A stretch of 64,000 nt of DNA, taken from Halobellus rarus (lineage in GTDB: Archaea; Halobacteriota; Halobacteria; Halobacteriales; Haloferacaceae). The stretch spans positions 62,001 to 126,000 of the forward strand of contig NZ_JANHDI010000002.1 of the NCBI RefSeq assembly GCF_024494595.1, written 5' to 3'. The notes beneath the pieces were generated by a model. The model had not been told where the DNA came from. It saw nothing but the letters and a program-made list of their open reading frames with translations, and searched no databases. The position numbers were made by a program, and so were the translations under genes. Below are positions 9,198 through 18,619 of this stretch, piece by piece; position 1 is the stretch's first letter; each line of letters opens with the position of its first letter.

Positions 9198-10073
9198 TCA
9201 CTCGCCGGCGAGTTCCGCCGCCTCCGCTGGATCGACGACGGATTCACCGACCTCGTCGACGCCGACACGGTCACAGAGATCGTACAGCGGGCACGCCTCC
9301 GGGCCGTCGAGACACGCCGGCCTGCGGGCCGTGCAGTACTCGCGGCCGAACTGGATCATCGCCGTGTGGCCGAAGCCGCACTTCTCGCCCGGCACGTCGG
9401 CTTCGAGGTGTTCGCGGACCGTCTCGTGGTCTGCGTCCGCGGGCGCGAGTCCCATCCGGCGGGCGATTCGGTGGACGTGCGTGTCCACCGGAAAGACGCC
9501 GTCGCGGCCGCCGGCAAAGAGCAGGACGCAGTCGGCGGTCTTCGGGCCGACGCCGTGGACGTCCAAGAGCGTCTCACGGACCTCGCTCGGATCCTCAGTG
9601 CGGACGAACTCGTCGAAGCCCTCCCGGCCGCCGTACTCCTCGCAGATTCGCTCGGCAGCGCCGATGATCATCTCCGATTTCTGGTTGTACAGCCCGGCCG
9701 AGGAGATGGTCTCGGCGAGTTCGGACTGCTCTGCGCTCGCGAGGGCGGCCGCGAGGTCGCGGCCGTCGGTACCGTCACCGTCGTCCTCAGCACCCGCGTC
9801 GTCCGCAGCGTCGGCGTCGTTCCTCTCGGCTCCGTACCGTTCCATCAGCGCGTCGTGGGCCGGTTGGCTGGCGACGTCTGAGGTGTTCTGCGAGAGGATC
9901 GTCCGCACCAGCGACTCGAAGGCGTCCTTGCCACCGTAGGTCTTCTGCCAGTACAGCCCTCCGAGTTCGTCGACGACCGCCTCGGCACGCGTTCCCGCGT
10001 CGCCGGCCTCGAAGGCCGCGGCGACGCTGCCGTCGTCGCCGCCGCTGATGTTCTCCGTCGGTTCCTCGGGCAT
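9198..10073 (-). CDS. nth: Endonuclease III, HhH-GPD DNA glycosylase
   Basis: Base-excision repair glycosylase/AP lyase for oxidised pyrimidines. The helix-hairpin-helix LDVHGVGPKTADC carries the catalytic lysine, and PVDTHVHRIARR carries the catalytic aspartate. Four C-terminal cysteines (in YCTARRPACL and ACPLYDLC) would hold a 4Fe-4S cluster, though the middle spacing is six residues rather than the usual two. An acidic insertion (about residues 100-125, rich in Asp and Ala) is a haloarchaeal elaboration. I start at MPEEPTENIS (291 residues); a longer frame to 10187 is low-complexity and unlikely. Confidence 0.93.
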   Translation of the reverse strand: MPEEPTENISGGDDGSVAAAFEAGDAGTRAEAVVDELGGLYWQKTYGGKDAFESLVRTILSQNTSDVASQPAHDALMERYGAERNDADAADDAGAEDDGDGTDGRDLAAALASAEQSELAETISSAGLYNQKSEMIIGAAERICEEYGGREGFDEFVRTEDPSEVRETLLDVHGVGPKTADCVLLFAGGRDGVFPVDTHVHRIARRMGLAPADADHETVREHLEADVPGEKCGFGHTAMIQFGREYCTARRPACLDGPEACPLYDLCDRVGVDEVGESVVDPAEAAELAGE

Positions 10074-10202
10074 ACTTCCTCGTTCGCCGGTGCGCGAAAA
10101 AAGCCGTCGGCCCGGGCGTCTTCCGCCCCCCGGTTCGTCGACGTCGCCCACTCCGTCAGCTTCGACCGCTTCGTCGACGTCGCTCACTCCGTCGTCGCCC
10201 CC

Positions 10203-10652
10203 TCACTCCACTGGATCGGTCTCGACGACCAACTCGAAACGCACCGACGCGCCATCGGCCAGCGCGTCGACTAAGTCCCGATCCAGGTCCGCCGCGGCCG
10301 CGTCGGCCGCGACGAGCACCGTCCGGTCGTCCACGTACTCGCTGGTCCGCCCCACGTGGCTCCGCTCGTTCTCGAAGGTGAGATCCGGATGTCCCCTGCC
10401 GGTGACGGCCTGCTCGTGCGTTTCGCCGTCGTCGCTCGTCGCCGTGATCGTCGCCGTGATCGTCGCGTCGGGATCGCGGCAGGCCGCCACGAACGACGCG
10501 TCGAAGTCGGCGGGCGTTCGGTCCGCTTCGACGGCGAGGATGCAGTCGCCGGCGGGGGTGAGCCAGTCGTCGGTCGTTACCTCGAACGTGCTCGCGTGTT
10601 CGGCCGACACGTTCTCGTGGCCGCGCGCGTGGACGACCTCTCGCTCTCGCAT
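10203..10652 (-). CDS. DUF371 family protein
   Basis: A 149-residue archaeal protein of the DUF371 family, recognised by the N-terminal HARGHENVSAEH motif, the middle LTPAGDCILAV, and GRGHPDLTFENERSHVGRTS in pattern, which recur across archaea. No membrane span or signal. Archaeal distribution suggests a basic cellular role, but none is established to my knowledge. It lies upstream of nth on the same strand with a 129-base gap, so cotranscription is possible but not forced. Start ATG at 10650-10652 is followed directly by the conserved region. Confidence 0.86.
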   Translation of the reverse strand: MREREVVHARGHENVSAEHASTFEVTTDDWLTPAGDCILAVEADRTPADFDASFVAACRDPDATITATITATSDDGETHEQAVTGRGHPDLTFENERSHVGRTSEYVDDRTVLVAADAAAADLDRDLVDALADGASVRFELVVETDPVE

Positions 10653-10987
10653 ACCCGTAGTCTCCGGTGCGGCGGTAAGTGTCGCTCGGTCTCCGTCCCT
10701 CGACCGATGCCGTGTATGTGACGTACTATCATCTTCATTTATATACCCTCCCGTACCACTGTGAACTACTCACACGCGAAGTAGGCGGTGTGTGCGAGTG
10801 ATTTACAGCCGCTCGGCTCTCCGGCAGATTTATATATGGTAGCGCGCAATGTGTAAGTACCAGAACGCCTCCGGCGTTCCGGCGGCACAGCACGCAGAAT
10901 GATCGGGAATTCTTATCCACGGTTGACAGCGATCGACGAGCGGCCGCCACGGTCCGGAGCGGTGATGGTATCGAGGATTGATTACGT
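10653..10987. promoter_or_regulatory. 335-bp intergenic region with two TATA boxes and a perfect hairpin
   Basis: This gap between two divergent genes holds two AT-rich TATA-like blocks, around 10739-10746 (TTATATA, readable on both strands) and 10828-10837 (ATTTATATAT). The second would start plus-strand RNA near 10860, leaving a leader of about 130 bases before the coiled-coil gene at 10988. That leader begins with a perfect 7-bp hairpin, GAACGCC and GGCGTTC, at 10863-10879. Long leaders are uncommon in haloarchaea, so a small RNA or regulated leader is possible. Confidence 0.45.
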
Positions 10988-11911
10988 ATGGTGACGCAGC
11001 AAGACGTTCTTACCGAATACGACGTACAGGAACTCAAAGATTCAGACAACATCGAGCTTACCGACGACAAGCTCGAAAACGGCTCGAAGGGCCAACTCAT
11101 CAAAGTTGCCGGTCAGCTTCGAGACCGACGAAACGATCTGAACCAGATGGCTTCGGAGCGCGCATCCAAGCGCGACGATCTGAACGCCAAGACGCGAGAG
11201 AAGGTCGACGAGGCCCAGGAGCACCGCGAGAAGCGCGACGAGCTCAACGAGCAGGTTCAGGAACACAAAGAGAGCCGCAACGAGCTCAACGCGAAGGCCA
11301 ACGAGCTCTTCGACGAGGTCGAGGAGATGAAAGAGGACCTCGAGCTCGACGACGGCAAGAACATCGAGGAGCTCGAAGAGGAGATCGAGCAGCTCGAGTT
11401 CCGCCAGCAGACCGAGGTTCTCTCGACGGAGGACGAGCGCGAACTCATCGAGAAGATCGAGGACAAGCGCGAGGAGCTCAGCCAGAAGAAGGACAAAGTC
11501 GAGGACAGCGGTGAACTCGAAGCGCTCATCGAGGAGGCCGAAGAGGTCCGATCGGAGGCCTCCCAGCACCACCAGAAGGTGACGGAGCTCGCCGACGAGG
11601 CCCAGGAGCACCACAACCAGATGATCGAGGCCTATCGCGAGGCCGACGACATCCGCGACGAGGCCGACGCGATGCACGAGCTGTTCGTCGAGGCCCAGGA
11701 GGCCGCCGACCAGCATCACGAGGACTTCGTCCGCGTCCAGAAGCGGCTCCGCGAGCTCGACAAGCAGGAAGAGCAGGAGCGCGAGGACGAGCGCGAAGAG
11801 GAGCGCGAGGCCGCCAAGGAGGAGGCCGAGGAGATCTACCAGAAGTTCAAGGAAGGCGAGACCCTCGACACCGAGGACCTGATGAAGCTCCAGAAGACGG
11901 GGCTTCTCTAA
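10988..11911 (+). CDS. Archaeal coiled-coil protein, COG1340-like
   Basis: A 307-residue, almost entirely helical and very charged protein, with Glu, Lys, Arg and Gln heptads from about residue 45 to 300 (ASKRDDLNAKTREKVDEA and similar blocks). No membrane span, ATPase motif or zinc-binding site is visible, so it is not an SMC or Rad50 fragment. Proteins of this kind occur as single conserved genes in euryarchaea and are grouped as COG1340. The C-terminal tail TEDLMKLQKTGLL is a recurrent ending. It probably forms long dimers or acts as a scaffold; its target is unknown. It is preceded by an unusually long leader. Confidence 0.88.
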   Translation: MVTQQDVLTEYDVQELKDSDNIELTDDKLENGSKGQLIKVAGQLRDRRNDLNQMASERASKRDDLNAKTREKVDEAQEHREKRDELNEQVQEHKESRNELNAKANELFDEVEEMKEDLELDDGKNIEELEEEIEQLEFRQQTEVLSTEDERELIEKIEDKREELSQKKDKVEDSGELEALIEEAEEVRSEASQHHQKVTELADEAQEHHNQMIEAYREADDIRDEADAMHELFVEAQEAADQHHEDFVRVQKRLRELDKQEEQEREDEREEEREAAKEEAEEIYQKFKEGETLDTEDLMKLQKTGLL

Positions 11912-12051
11912 ATCGGCGTCGACGCCGGCGACCGCGATCGGTTGCTGTCTTTTCGTATTTTTCAACTGTCCAGCGGCGGCGCTCGCCCCACTATCGCGCT
12001 CTCAGAGGGTCGACCGGGACTTCTTTAACCGAGTCAACCCTTCTCAGGACC

Positions 12052-13158
12052 GTGACTACGCTCGTTCTCTGTGTCGATCGATCCAACGACGTCGGTCGGA
12101 CGGCGGGGCTGGAGATGCCGATCGTCGGCTGGGAAGCCGTCCAGTCGCTCGTCACCGACGTCGGGTTGGCCGATCCGGAGGATTCGAGTGTCAACTGTCT
12201 GCTGGAGTCGCTTCGGGTGGCCCGCGACTTACGGGACGAGCGCGAGGAGACCGTCCTGGCCGTGGTCTCCGGCGGCGGTGACTCGCTCGTGGCGGCGGAT
12301 CGCTCGCTGTCGGCACAGGTCGACGCGCTCGTGGACACGTACGACCCCGACTCGGCGGTCGTCGTCCTCGACTCGGCGAACGACGAGCGGGTGGTCCCAG
12401 TCATCGAGAGCCGCGTCCGGATCGATTCGGTCGACCGGGTCGTCGTCCGGCAGGCCCACGACATCGAGTCGACGTACTACCTGCTCAAGCAGTTCCTCGG
12501 AGACGAGGAGTTGCGGACGACGATACTCGTGCCCCTGGGCGCGACGCTGTTACTCCTCCCGATTCTCCTCACGCAGTTCTCACCGGCGGTGGCGCTGGCG
12601 GGGCTGGCTGCGCTCCTGGGTGCCGTCCTGCTGTACAAGGGGCTCGCGATCGACGAGTACCTCTCCGAAATCCCCGAACGAACGCGGGCGGCGCTGTACT
12701 CCGGGCGGGTCTCGGTCGTCACGTACGCGGTCAGCCTCGGTCTCGGGTTGGTCGGCATCTTCCTCGGGGCGCTCTCGGTCTCGCCGCAGATGGGTCCGGA
12801 ATCCGTCGTCGTCCGGACGATGCAGTTCACCTACAGCGCCGTCCCGTGGCTCGCGCTCGCCGCGCTCACCGCGAGCGCGGGGCGGCTGCTCGACGAACTC
12901 ATCGGCACCGACGGGATCAGTACGCCGTATCTGAACCTCCCCTTCGGCGTCGTCGCGCTCGGACTGGTCGTCCGCGGGTTCGCCGGGTGGTTCCTCCAGC
13001 GGGAGGCCGTCCTCGCCGACCCGCAACTGTGGGGCTACGTGCTGACGCCACAGCAGCGGCTCGCTGGCTTCATCGTCGCCGGCATCGTCGTCAGCGTCGT
13101 CGGCGTCCGCGTCGCCGCGAGCGTCGGCGGGGAGTCGCTCGACGACGTGGCGCAGTGA
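12052..13158 (+). CDS. DUF373 family membrane protein
   Basis: A 368-residue archaeal protein starting at a GTG (12052). The N-terminal third is a soluble Rossmann-like domain beginning TLVLCVDRSNDVGR with AVVSGGGDS, and the C-terminal two thirds contain about six membrane helices (starting at TILVPLGATLLLLPILL, residue about 160). The DUF373 family is archaea-specific; the N-terminal part is thought to bind a nucleotide-like ligand by fold, but no activity is known to me. It stands alone, about 140 bases after the coiled-coil gene. Start is supported by the conserved VLCVDRSND immediately after it. Confidence 0.88.
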   Translation: MTTLVLCVDRSNDVGRTAGLEMPIVGWEAVQSLVTDVGLADPEDSSVNCLLESLRVARDLRDEREETVLAVVSGGGDSLVAADRSLSAQVDALVDTYDPDSAVVVLDSANDERVVPVIESRVRIDSVDRVVVRQAHDIESTYYLLKQFLGDEELRTTILVPLGATLLLLPILLTQFSPAVALAGLAALLGAVLLYKGLAIDEYLSEIPERTRAALYSGRVSVVTYAVSLGLGLVGIFLGALSVSPQMGPESVVVRTMQFTYSAVPWLALAALTASAGRLLDELIGTDGISTPYLNLPFGVVALGLVVRGFAGWFLQREAVLADPQLWGYVLTPQQRLAGFIVAGIVVSVVGVRVAASVGGESLDDVAQ

Positions 13159-13179
13159 TACGGACGAGACGGGAGCCGT

Positions 13180-13374
13180 TCAGGGACTTCGAGCGCGGTA
13201 TTCGCCGTGTTTGACCCCGATCGCGAGACAGATGACACCGAAGACGAGCATCGCCGGCGTCACCATCATCAGGACTGTGCTCGTCGCCATCACGCCGGCG
13301 GCGATCAGGACGCCCGTTCCGAGTACCACCAGTGCGAGGAGCGCACCGGCTGCCGTCGGGAGATTGAACTCCAT
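13180..13374 (-). CDS. Small two-helix membrane protein
   Basis: A 64-residue protein starting at MEFNLPTAAG. It has two hydrophobic helices, about residues 8-30 (GALLALVVLGTGVLIAAGV) and 33-54 (TVLMMVTPAMLVFGVICLAIG), and a short basic tail HGEYRARSP. A longer frame upstream is not protein-like. It lies convergent with the DUF373 gene, 21 bases apart. Small proteins of this form are common in haloarchaeal genomes, with unknown function. Confidence 0.7.
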   Translation of the reverse strand: MEFNLPTAAGALLALVVLGTGVLIAAGVMATSTVLMMVTPAMLVFGVICLAIGVKHGEYRARSP

Positions 13375-13489
13375 ACACCCCGGCCTTCGGACCGCGGAGA
13401 CAAATCGGTTCCCCCCGATCATCTCCCATCGGTCCCCCCGAATGTCCCCCGTCGAAAGCGCTCGCTTCGATCTCGATTCGACCGGGACG

Positions 13490-14320
13490 TTACCAGGGCG
13501 CGAACCCGGGATCGACCTGCCGATCGGTCCGATCGACGGCGTCGATCGTCGCGACGTCATCGTCGTCGAGATCGACGCCGAGCGAGTTCCAGTTGTCGAG
13601 GATGTGGGCCTCGCTCGTCGACTTCGGAATCGCGGTGACGCCCTTCTCTCGGAGCCACGCCAGCGACACCTGCGCCTCGCTGACGCCGTGTTTCTCCGCG
13701 ATCTCGGTCAGTTCGGGGACGTCGAAGACCTTCCCGCGCGCCAGCGGCGAGTAGGCGACGAGCTCCACGTCTCGGTCGGCGCAGTGTTCGCGGAGTTCCT
13801 CCTGCTGGAGCAGCGGATGCATCTCGACCTGGTTCGCGAAGATCGGCGCGTCCGCGTGTTCGATCGCCTCGTCGACCTGCGCGGGCAGGAAATTGCTGAT
13901 CCCGACCCGCGATACCTTCCCCTCGTCGACGAGTTCGTCGAACGCGCGGAACGTCTCCTCGGGATCGTACGTCCGCGAGGGCCAGTGGACGTACAGGAGG
14001 TCGACGTAGTCGACGCCCAGCGTTTCGAGACTCGCCTCGGTCGTCGCGAGCACGTCGTCGTACGCGAGGTTGTCGATCCACACTTTCGTCGCGAGGAAGA
14101 CGTCCTCGCGGTCGACGTCGGCCTCGGAAATCCCGCGGCCGACGTGCGCCTCGTTACCGTACGCCTGTGCGGTGTCGACGTGACGGTAGCCCGCCTCGAG
14201 CGCCGTCGAGACGGCGTTCGCACACGCGTCGGGATCGTCGTTCTGCCACGTCCCGAGACCGAGCATCGGCATCCCGTCGGCGCGCGGGCCACCCTCTTCG
14301 GCTGTCGATCGGTGAGTCAT
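13490..14320 (-). CDS. Aldo/keto reductase
   Basis: A 276-residue NADPH-dependent oxidoreductase with a TIM-barrel fold. The catalytic tetrad is visible: Asp and Tyr in DTAQAYGNEAHVG, Lys in FLATKVW, and His in LLYVHWPS. The C-terminal coenzyme-binding segment AIPKSTSEAHILDN matches the family. It resembles the 2,5-diketo-gluconate reductase-like subgroup of small AKRs. The physiological substrate cannot be inferred from neighbours; it is monocistronic and faces the intergenic region before the transducer gene. Confidence 0.93.
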   Translation of the reverse strand: MTHRSTAEEGGPRADGMPMLGLGTWQNDDPDACANAVSTALEAGYRHVDTAQAYGNEAHVGRGISEADVDREDVFLATKVWIDNLAYDDVLATTEASLETLGVDYVDLLYVHWPSRTYDPEETFRAFDELVDEGKVSRVGISNFLPAQVDEAIEHADAPIFANQVEMHPLLQQEELREHCADRDVELVAYSPLARGKVFDVPELTEIAEKHGVSEAQVSLAWLREKGVTAIPKSTSEAHILDNWNSLGVDLDDDDVATIDAVDRTDRQVDPGFAPW

Positions 14321-14706
14321 ATCGTGTTACAGTTGCCGTTTCGCGTCAAAAGCCGTTGCGGGCGACGGGAGCGTTGCCGGAAAGCGTGCGTCGATCTCTC
14401 AAGAACCCGGCACTGAGCGGCCGAAAGGCACAGTACTTCGGATTCGAACCGACGGACGCGTGCCGGTCGGCCATCGAGTCATCACAGGGATCGACTGCCG
14501 CGTTTCGAAGGCCGCCGGGGAGGCGAGGTATCGTAGCATTCGTAAGCCGCCGTCTTCGCGGGTGATCTCCGTCGCCGTCAACCTAAAGCGAAGATCGTCT
14601 CGACAGTGTCGGCCTGCGGGACCGCCCGATACGCCCCTCCCGAATTTTCAATTATGATAACTATTCAGTAGAATATTATATTCTCTGAGTATTACTACCC
14701 CTATAG
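14321..14706. promoter_or_regulatory. Intergenic region with AT-rich transducer promoter
   Basis: No gene seen in this 386-bp gap. The last 60 bases before the transducer start are sharply AT-rich. They contain the perfect inverted repeat GAATATTATATTC at 14671-14683, which overlaps the position expected for a TATA box, about 30 bases before the ATG at 14707. This fits a leaderless transcript and a possible operator on top of the TATA box. Confidence 0.5.
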
Positions 14707-16806
14707 ATGTTTGACAGGATAGCGATCGATCGGCTCAACCTCGGACCGAAACTCATTCTCGCGTTCGTGTTCGTGGCAGTATTGGTCGCTGTAACGGGGT
14801 TCATCGGCTATGAGGCAGTGGGTACCGTCGACGAGGAAGCTCACCTGATAGCGGAGGACGGAGAAAAGATGGACGCGTCGGCGGAGATGATCGTCGCGAT
14901 CGAGCAACAACGGGGATCGATACAGGCCGCTCAACTCGGAGGTTCCGGCGCACGGGACGACTTCGACCAGGCGGCACAGCACTTCGAGGAGGAGGCCGCT
15001 CGACTGAGTGAAACCCACCTGAGTGCGGAGCAAGAAGAGCGGTTTTCGGAGTTACGATCGCAGCACGAAGCGTACAACAGTCTCGGGGCGGAGTTCTTCG
15101 AGGCACAGGCGGCCGGAAACGCGGACCTCGCGGAGCAAAAAGCCGCGGAGATGGACGCGCTGCGAATCGAGATGGAGGAGAACGCCCACGCTATAGAGGA
15201 GTCGGCTCAAGCGGATATGGAAAACCAGGTGGCGATCGCCGATAGCACCACCCAGACGAGCCAGTTTCAGATCCTCGGTGTGACGGTCGGCGCGTTCGTC
15301 GTCGCTATCGGTCTCGGCCTCTTCGTGTCGAGACGCATCACGCTGCCCGTGACCCAGCTGTCCGAGGCCGCCATCGCTGCCAGCGAAGGCGACCTCGACA
15401 ATCCGCTCGACGATCACGTGGAAAGCGACGAAATCGGGCAGATGGTCGACGCGTTCAAAGAGTTGCAGCGGAACCTACGGGGAGTCTTCGGTGAACTCGA
15501 GACCGTCAGCCGCAACCTCGAATCGGGAGAACTCGGTCAGCGTATCGAGACCGACTACCCGGGCACCTACGGACAGGTTATGCGCGGTATCGATAGCGGG
15601 ACCGACGAACTCACCGGGAGCTTCGCCGAGATACGGCGGGTCAGCGACGACATCAGCCAAGGCAGGCTCGACCAGAGCATCGAGACGGACCGACCGGGGG
15701 AGTACGGTTCCGTCCTCACGAACCTCGAAGGCGGCGTCGAGCAACTGAACACGCGTATTGGGAGCATCCAAGAGATCGCAGATCAGGTGGCTGGATCCAG
15801 CGAAGAGGTCTCCAGCAGCGCCGAGGAGATCAAACAGGCCAGCGAAGAGGTCGCCGGCTCCGTCGAAGAGATCTCTCAGGGGGCTGAGAGCCAAAGCGAG
15901 AGCCTCCAGGAGGTCGCAGGCGAGATGAACGATATGTCCGCGACTGTCGAGGAGATCGCCTCCTCGACGGAGGAAGTGGCCTCGACGGCTTCGACGGCCG
16001 TCGAACGGAGCGACGCCGGCCAGGAATACGCCGCCGAAGCGACCAAGCAGATCCAGTCGATCGAGGAGAGCGCGAACACGGCGGCGACTCGTGTGGACGA
16101 GCTCGACAGCGAGATGGAGGAGATCGGCGAAATCACCGAGATGATCACGGAGATCGCCGAGCGAACGAACCTCCTCGCGCTCAACGCCTCGATCGAGGCT
16201 GCTCGCGCCGGCGAAGCCGGCGAAGGATTCGCCGTGGTCGCCGAGGAGATTAAAGGGCTCGCACAGGAAGCCGCCGAAGCGACGAACGACATCGAAACCA
16301 GTATCAACGAAGTCCAGACGATGACGACGGAGACTTCCGACGAGATGGAAACGATGAGCGAGCGCGTCGAACGCGGCACGGAGACCATCGAGGAGACGAT
16401 CGAAATGTTCGACGAGATCGCAGCCGCCGTCGAGCAGGCGGAGGGCGGGATTCGAGAGATCAGCACCGCCACCGACGATCAGGCGGCGTCCTCCGAGGAG
16501 GTCGTGGCGATGGCAGACGAGGTATCGAGCGTGAGTCAGCAGACGGCGGCCGAGGCGAGCAACGTCTCGGCAGCCACCGAGGAGCAGGCCGCGTCGCTGT
16601 CGGAGGCCACCGAAAACATCCAGCACCTCACACAGCTCGCCGAATCCCTGCACGAACAGGTATCGGCGTTCGAGGTCGACGAAACGGCTACGGACGCGGT
16701 GCCGTCCGCCGACGATTCGACCGCGGATGCCCCGTCACCATCGGAGGCGGCTGAGCCTGCGGCGGCACAGCCTGACGGGGGGAACGCCTTCGAGTTCCGG
16801 AGCTGA
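14707..16806 (+). CDS. Methyl-accepting chemotaxis transducer (Htr)
   Basis: A 699-residue transducer that passes external signals to CheA/CheW. Membrane helix 1 is about 14-36 and helix 2 about 187-207, bracketing an extracellular helical domain of about 150 residues rich in Glu, Ala and Gln (four-helix-bundle type). HAMP domains follow from about 208, with a second HAMP-like unit near 260-350. The signalling tip [20 protein letters not shown] starts near residue 482 and is very well conserved. Glu/Gln pairs flanking it (for example [11 protein letters not shown]) are likely methylation sites. A Pro/Ala/Asp-rich tail ends with FEFRS. The ligand is unknown. Monocistronic. Confidence 0.95.
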   Translation: MFDRIAIDRLNLGPKLILAFVFVAVLVAVTGFIGYEAVGTVDEEAHLIAEDGEKMDASAEMIVAIEQQRGSIQAAQLGGSGARDDFDQAAQHFEEEAARLSETHLSAEQEERFSELRSQHEAYNSLGAEFFEAQAAGNADLAEQKAAEMDALRIEMEENAHAIEESAQADMENQVAIADSTTQTSQFQILGVTVGAFVVAIGLGLFVSRRITLPVTQLSEAAIAASEGDLDNPLDDHVESDEIGQMVDAFKELQRNLRGVFGELETVSRNLESGELGQRIETDYPGTYGQVMRGIDSGTDELTGSFAEIRRVSDDISQGRLDQSIETDRPGEYGSVLTNLEGGVEQLNTRIGSIQEIADQVAGSSEEVSSSAEEIKQASEEVAGSVEEISQGAESQSESLQEVAGEMNDMSATVEEIASSTEEVASTASTAVERSDAGQEYAAEATKQIQSIEESANTAATRVDELDSEMEEIGEITEMITEIAERTNLLALNASIEAARAGEAGEGFAVVAEEIKGLAQEAAEATNDIETSINEVQTMTTETSDEMETMSERVERGTETIEETIEMFDEIAAAVEQAEGGIREISTATDDQAASSEEVVAMADEVSSVSQQTAAEASNVSAATEEQAASLSEATENIQHLTQLAESLHEQVSAFEVDETATDAVPSADDSTADAPSPSEAAEPAAAQPDGGNAFEFRS

Positions 16807-16945
16807 CGGCGGTCCGTCTCCGTTTGCGCAGGCGTTTTCGAGACCGGGTATCCGCATTCCGTTCGCCAGCGGGGCTCGTCACCCCTCGGCACGCATATCC
16901 GGGTGGAGGCTGACTCGAGGGGTATTTGAATCGCGGACTACGGCC

Positions 16946-18181
16946 TCACTCGGTGAACCGGTGTTTCACGAACCGGGCGAGTAACGGCACGTCCTCGATG
17001 TGGACGAGCTTCGAGAGGCTGCGGATGCTGCCGTCGTTGGCGTCGGTGAGCGTTTCCGCGCCCATCGCGTTCAGGTCGGCCATCAGGCGGTCGTAGCGGT
17101 CGTTCGGCGCGAGGTACAGCAACTGGGTCATCGTCAACCGCGTGCGCATATCCGGCGCGACGCGGGCCCGCCAGAGGTCGTCGTAGATGGTCATCGCCTC
17201 CGCCGACGTGTCCGTCTGCGACCCCATCAGGCAGCGGTCTGCCGTGATGGCGGCCGCGCGCGCGGATTCCATACACTTGTGGATGCCTTCGCCCCACAAC
17301 GGATCGATGGTCGGCACGGTGTCACCGATAGCCATGAAGTTGTCCGCGCTGAAGCCGTCCGGCATCTGGATGTGTGCGCTACCACGGTGCTGCTGCTTGT
17401 CCGCGATACGCTGGGCGTCCGTGAACCGGGGGTCGGTCTCCAGCCAGTGGTTGAGGTGGTCGTCGATGCTCTTCGACGTGTCGCCGTACTGCTGGTAGCT
17501 CCCGTTCTGGATGTAACACAGGCCGACCTTCGCGGTGTCGCCGCCCGTGTGGAAGATCCACGAGTAACCGCCGGGCGCGTACTCGTGGTCGAGGCGCAGC
17601 ATCATCGCGTCGGTGAGGTCCGCGAACTCGGGGTGGTCGACGTCGACGCCCTCCATCTCCCACTCGATTCCGACCGCCTGGTGCTTCCGTTCGAGGCCGC
17701 AAACGCCGAGCTTCTTCGCGAGCGGTGCCGCCGGCCCCGTGGCGTCCACGACGATGTCGCCGTACACCTCCTCGTCGCCGGCGTACTGGACGCCGACGAT
17801 CTCTCCGTCCTCCGTGATAGGGTTATTCACGCGCGCGTCGAAGCGGTACTCCGCGCCGTGCTCGCGCCCCTCCGCGACCAGCCACCGCTTGAAGTCCGCG
17901 AACTCGAGGACCGCGCCGGGCTGGTTCTGGACGAAGTGCTCGTTGGGGGACTCTAAGACGACCTCGTCGGTGTAGTTCATCACGACGTCGTCGGGAATCC
18001 CGAACGCGCCCGTCATCGACGCGAACGTCCCCGCCGTGGACTTGTTCGACTGCCGCGGGAACTGGTCTTCGGGTTCGGCTTCCAGCACGAGCACGTCGTA
18101 CTCGCGCTGCGCGAGGTCACGCGCACACTGTGCTCCGGCCGGGCCTGCGCCGGCGATGACGACGTCGTAGTGTTCAGACAT
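16946..18181 (-). CDS. Geranylgeranyl reductase-family flavoprotein
   Basis: A 411-residue FAD-dependent oxidoreductase. The N-terminal VVIAGAGPAGAQCARDLA is the dinucleotide-binding GxGxxG, and GDTVPTIDPLWGEGIHKCM is the second FAD-contacting motif of the GGR/digeranylgeranylglycerophospholipid reductase family. Members saturate isoprenoid chains of archaeal lipids or respiratory quinones. Haloarchaea have several paralogues, and this one could act on lipid, menaquinone or another isoprenoid; the sequence does not settle it. It lies downstream of korAB on the same strand, separated by the repeat-bearing 18.18-18.62 kb gap. Confidence 0.88.
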   Translation of the reverse strand: MSEHYDVVIAGAGPAGAQCARDLAQREYDVLVLEAEPEDQFPRQSNKSTAGTFASMTGAFGIPDDVVMNYTDEVVLESPNEHFVQNQPGAVLEFADFKRWLVAEGREHGAEYRFDARVNNPITEDGEIVGVQYAGDEEVYGDIVVDATGPAAPLAKKLGVCGLERKHQAVGIEWEMEGVDVDHPEFADLTDAMMLRLDHEYAPGGYSWIFHTGGDTAKVGLCYIQNGSYQQYGDTSKSIDDHLNHWLETDPRFTDAQRIADKQQHRGSAHIQMPDGFSADNFMAIGDTVPTIDPLWGEGIHKCMESARAAAITADRCLMGSQTDTSAEAMTIYDDLWRARVAPDMRTRLTMTQLLYLAPNDRYDRLMADLNAMGAETLTDANDGSIRSLSKLVHIEDVPLLARFVKHRFTE

Positions 18182-18462
18182 AGCGTGTTCTCATAGTATG
18201 CGTCGGCTGCGCGCACCGGCGTACCGGTGCGGTGGTCGCGCGGACACCGCACTGGGAGTGTAGTCCGGCCCGCCGGGGTCTTCGACTGGCGGTCGCGGCG
18301 TCAGCGGTCATTGTCACTCGTGGTAAATCGGGTCGCAGATAAAAAACACGCGGGAACGTTCCTGACGCCCGCGAGAGGGCGGAATCACAGGGGAGAAGAA
18401 CAGTCGGGCTGGACGGTGACGAAACGGTCCACAACCAAGGAGAAGCATCGGCGCGCGGTGCG

Positions 18463-18612
18463 CGCCGTTCCCCCGTGAGGGAGCGGAGTTCCCGTGAGTC
18501 GAAGGCGAACGGGAGCACGGAGTTCTCCCGGAGCGAACGGAAGTTTTTGGTAGAGCTTTTTGCGAGGTGGGTTCCGCAGCGAGCGAAGCGAGCGCGGGAC
18601 CCGCCGACGTAC
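18463..18612 (-). repeat. 3' gene-end structured repeat, copy 1 (behind korB)
   Basis: On the minus strand this block starts eight bases after the korB stop. It contains a GGCGGGTCCCGCGC / GCGGAACCCACC partly paired stem, CGCTCGCTTCGCTCGC, and a module that reads CGGAGTTCCCGTGAG on the plus strand and also occurs inside copy 2. Several T-runs follow on the minus strand. The same family, in the same position relative to its gene, recurs at 28.94 and 31.24 kb. It may act as a transcript 3' end. Confidence 0.6.
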
Positions 18613-18619
18613 AAAGGGC

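Noticed and set aside
14430-14480. A GATTCGAACC sequence that resembles the T-arm of a tRNA on the minus strand
   Set aside because: The rest of a tRNA (acceptor, D-arm, anticodon stem) cannot be formed around it; the T-stem pairs only partly.
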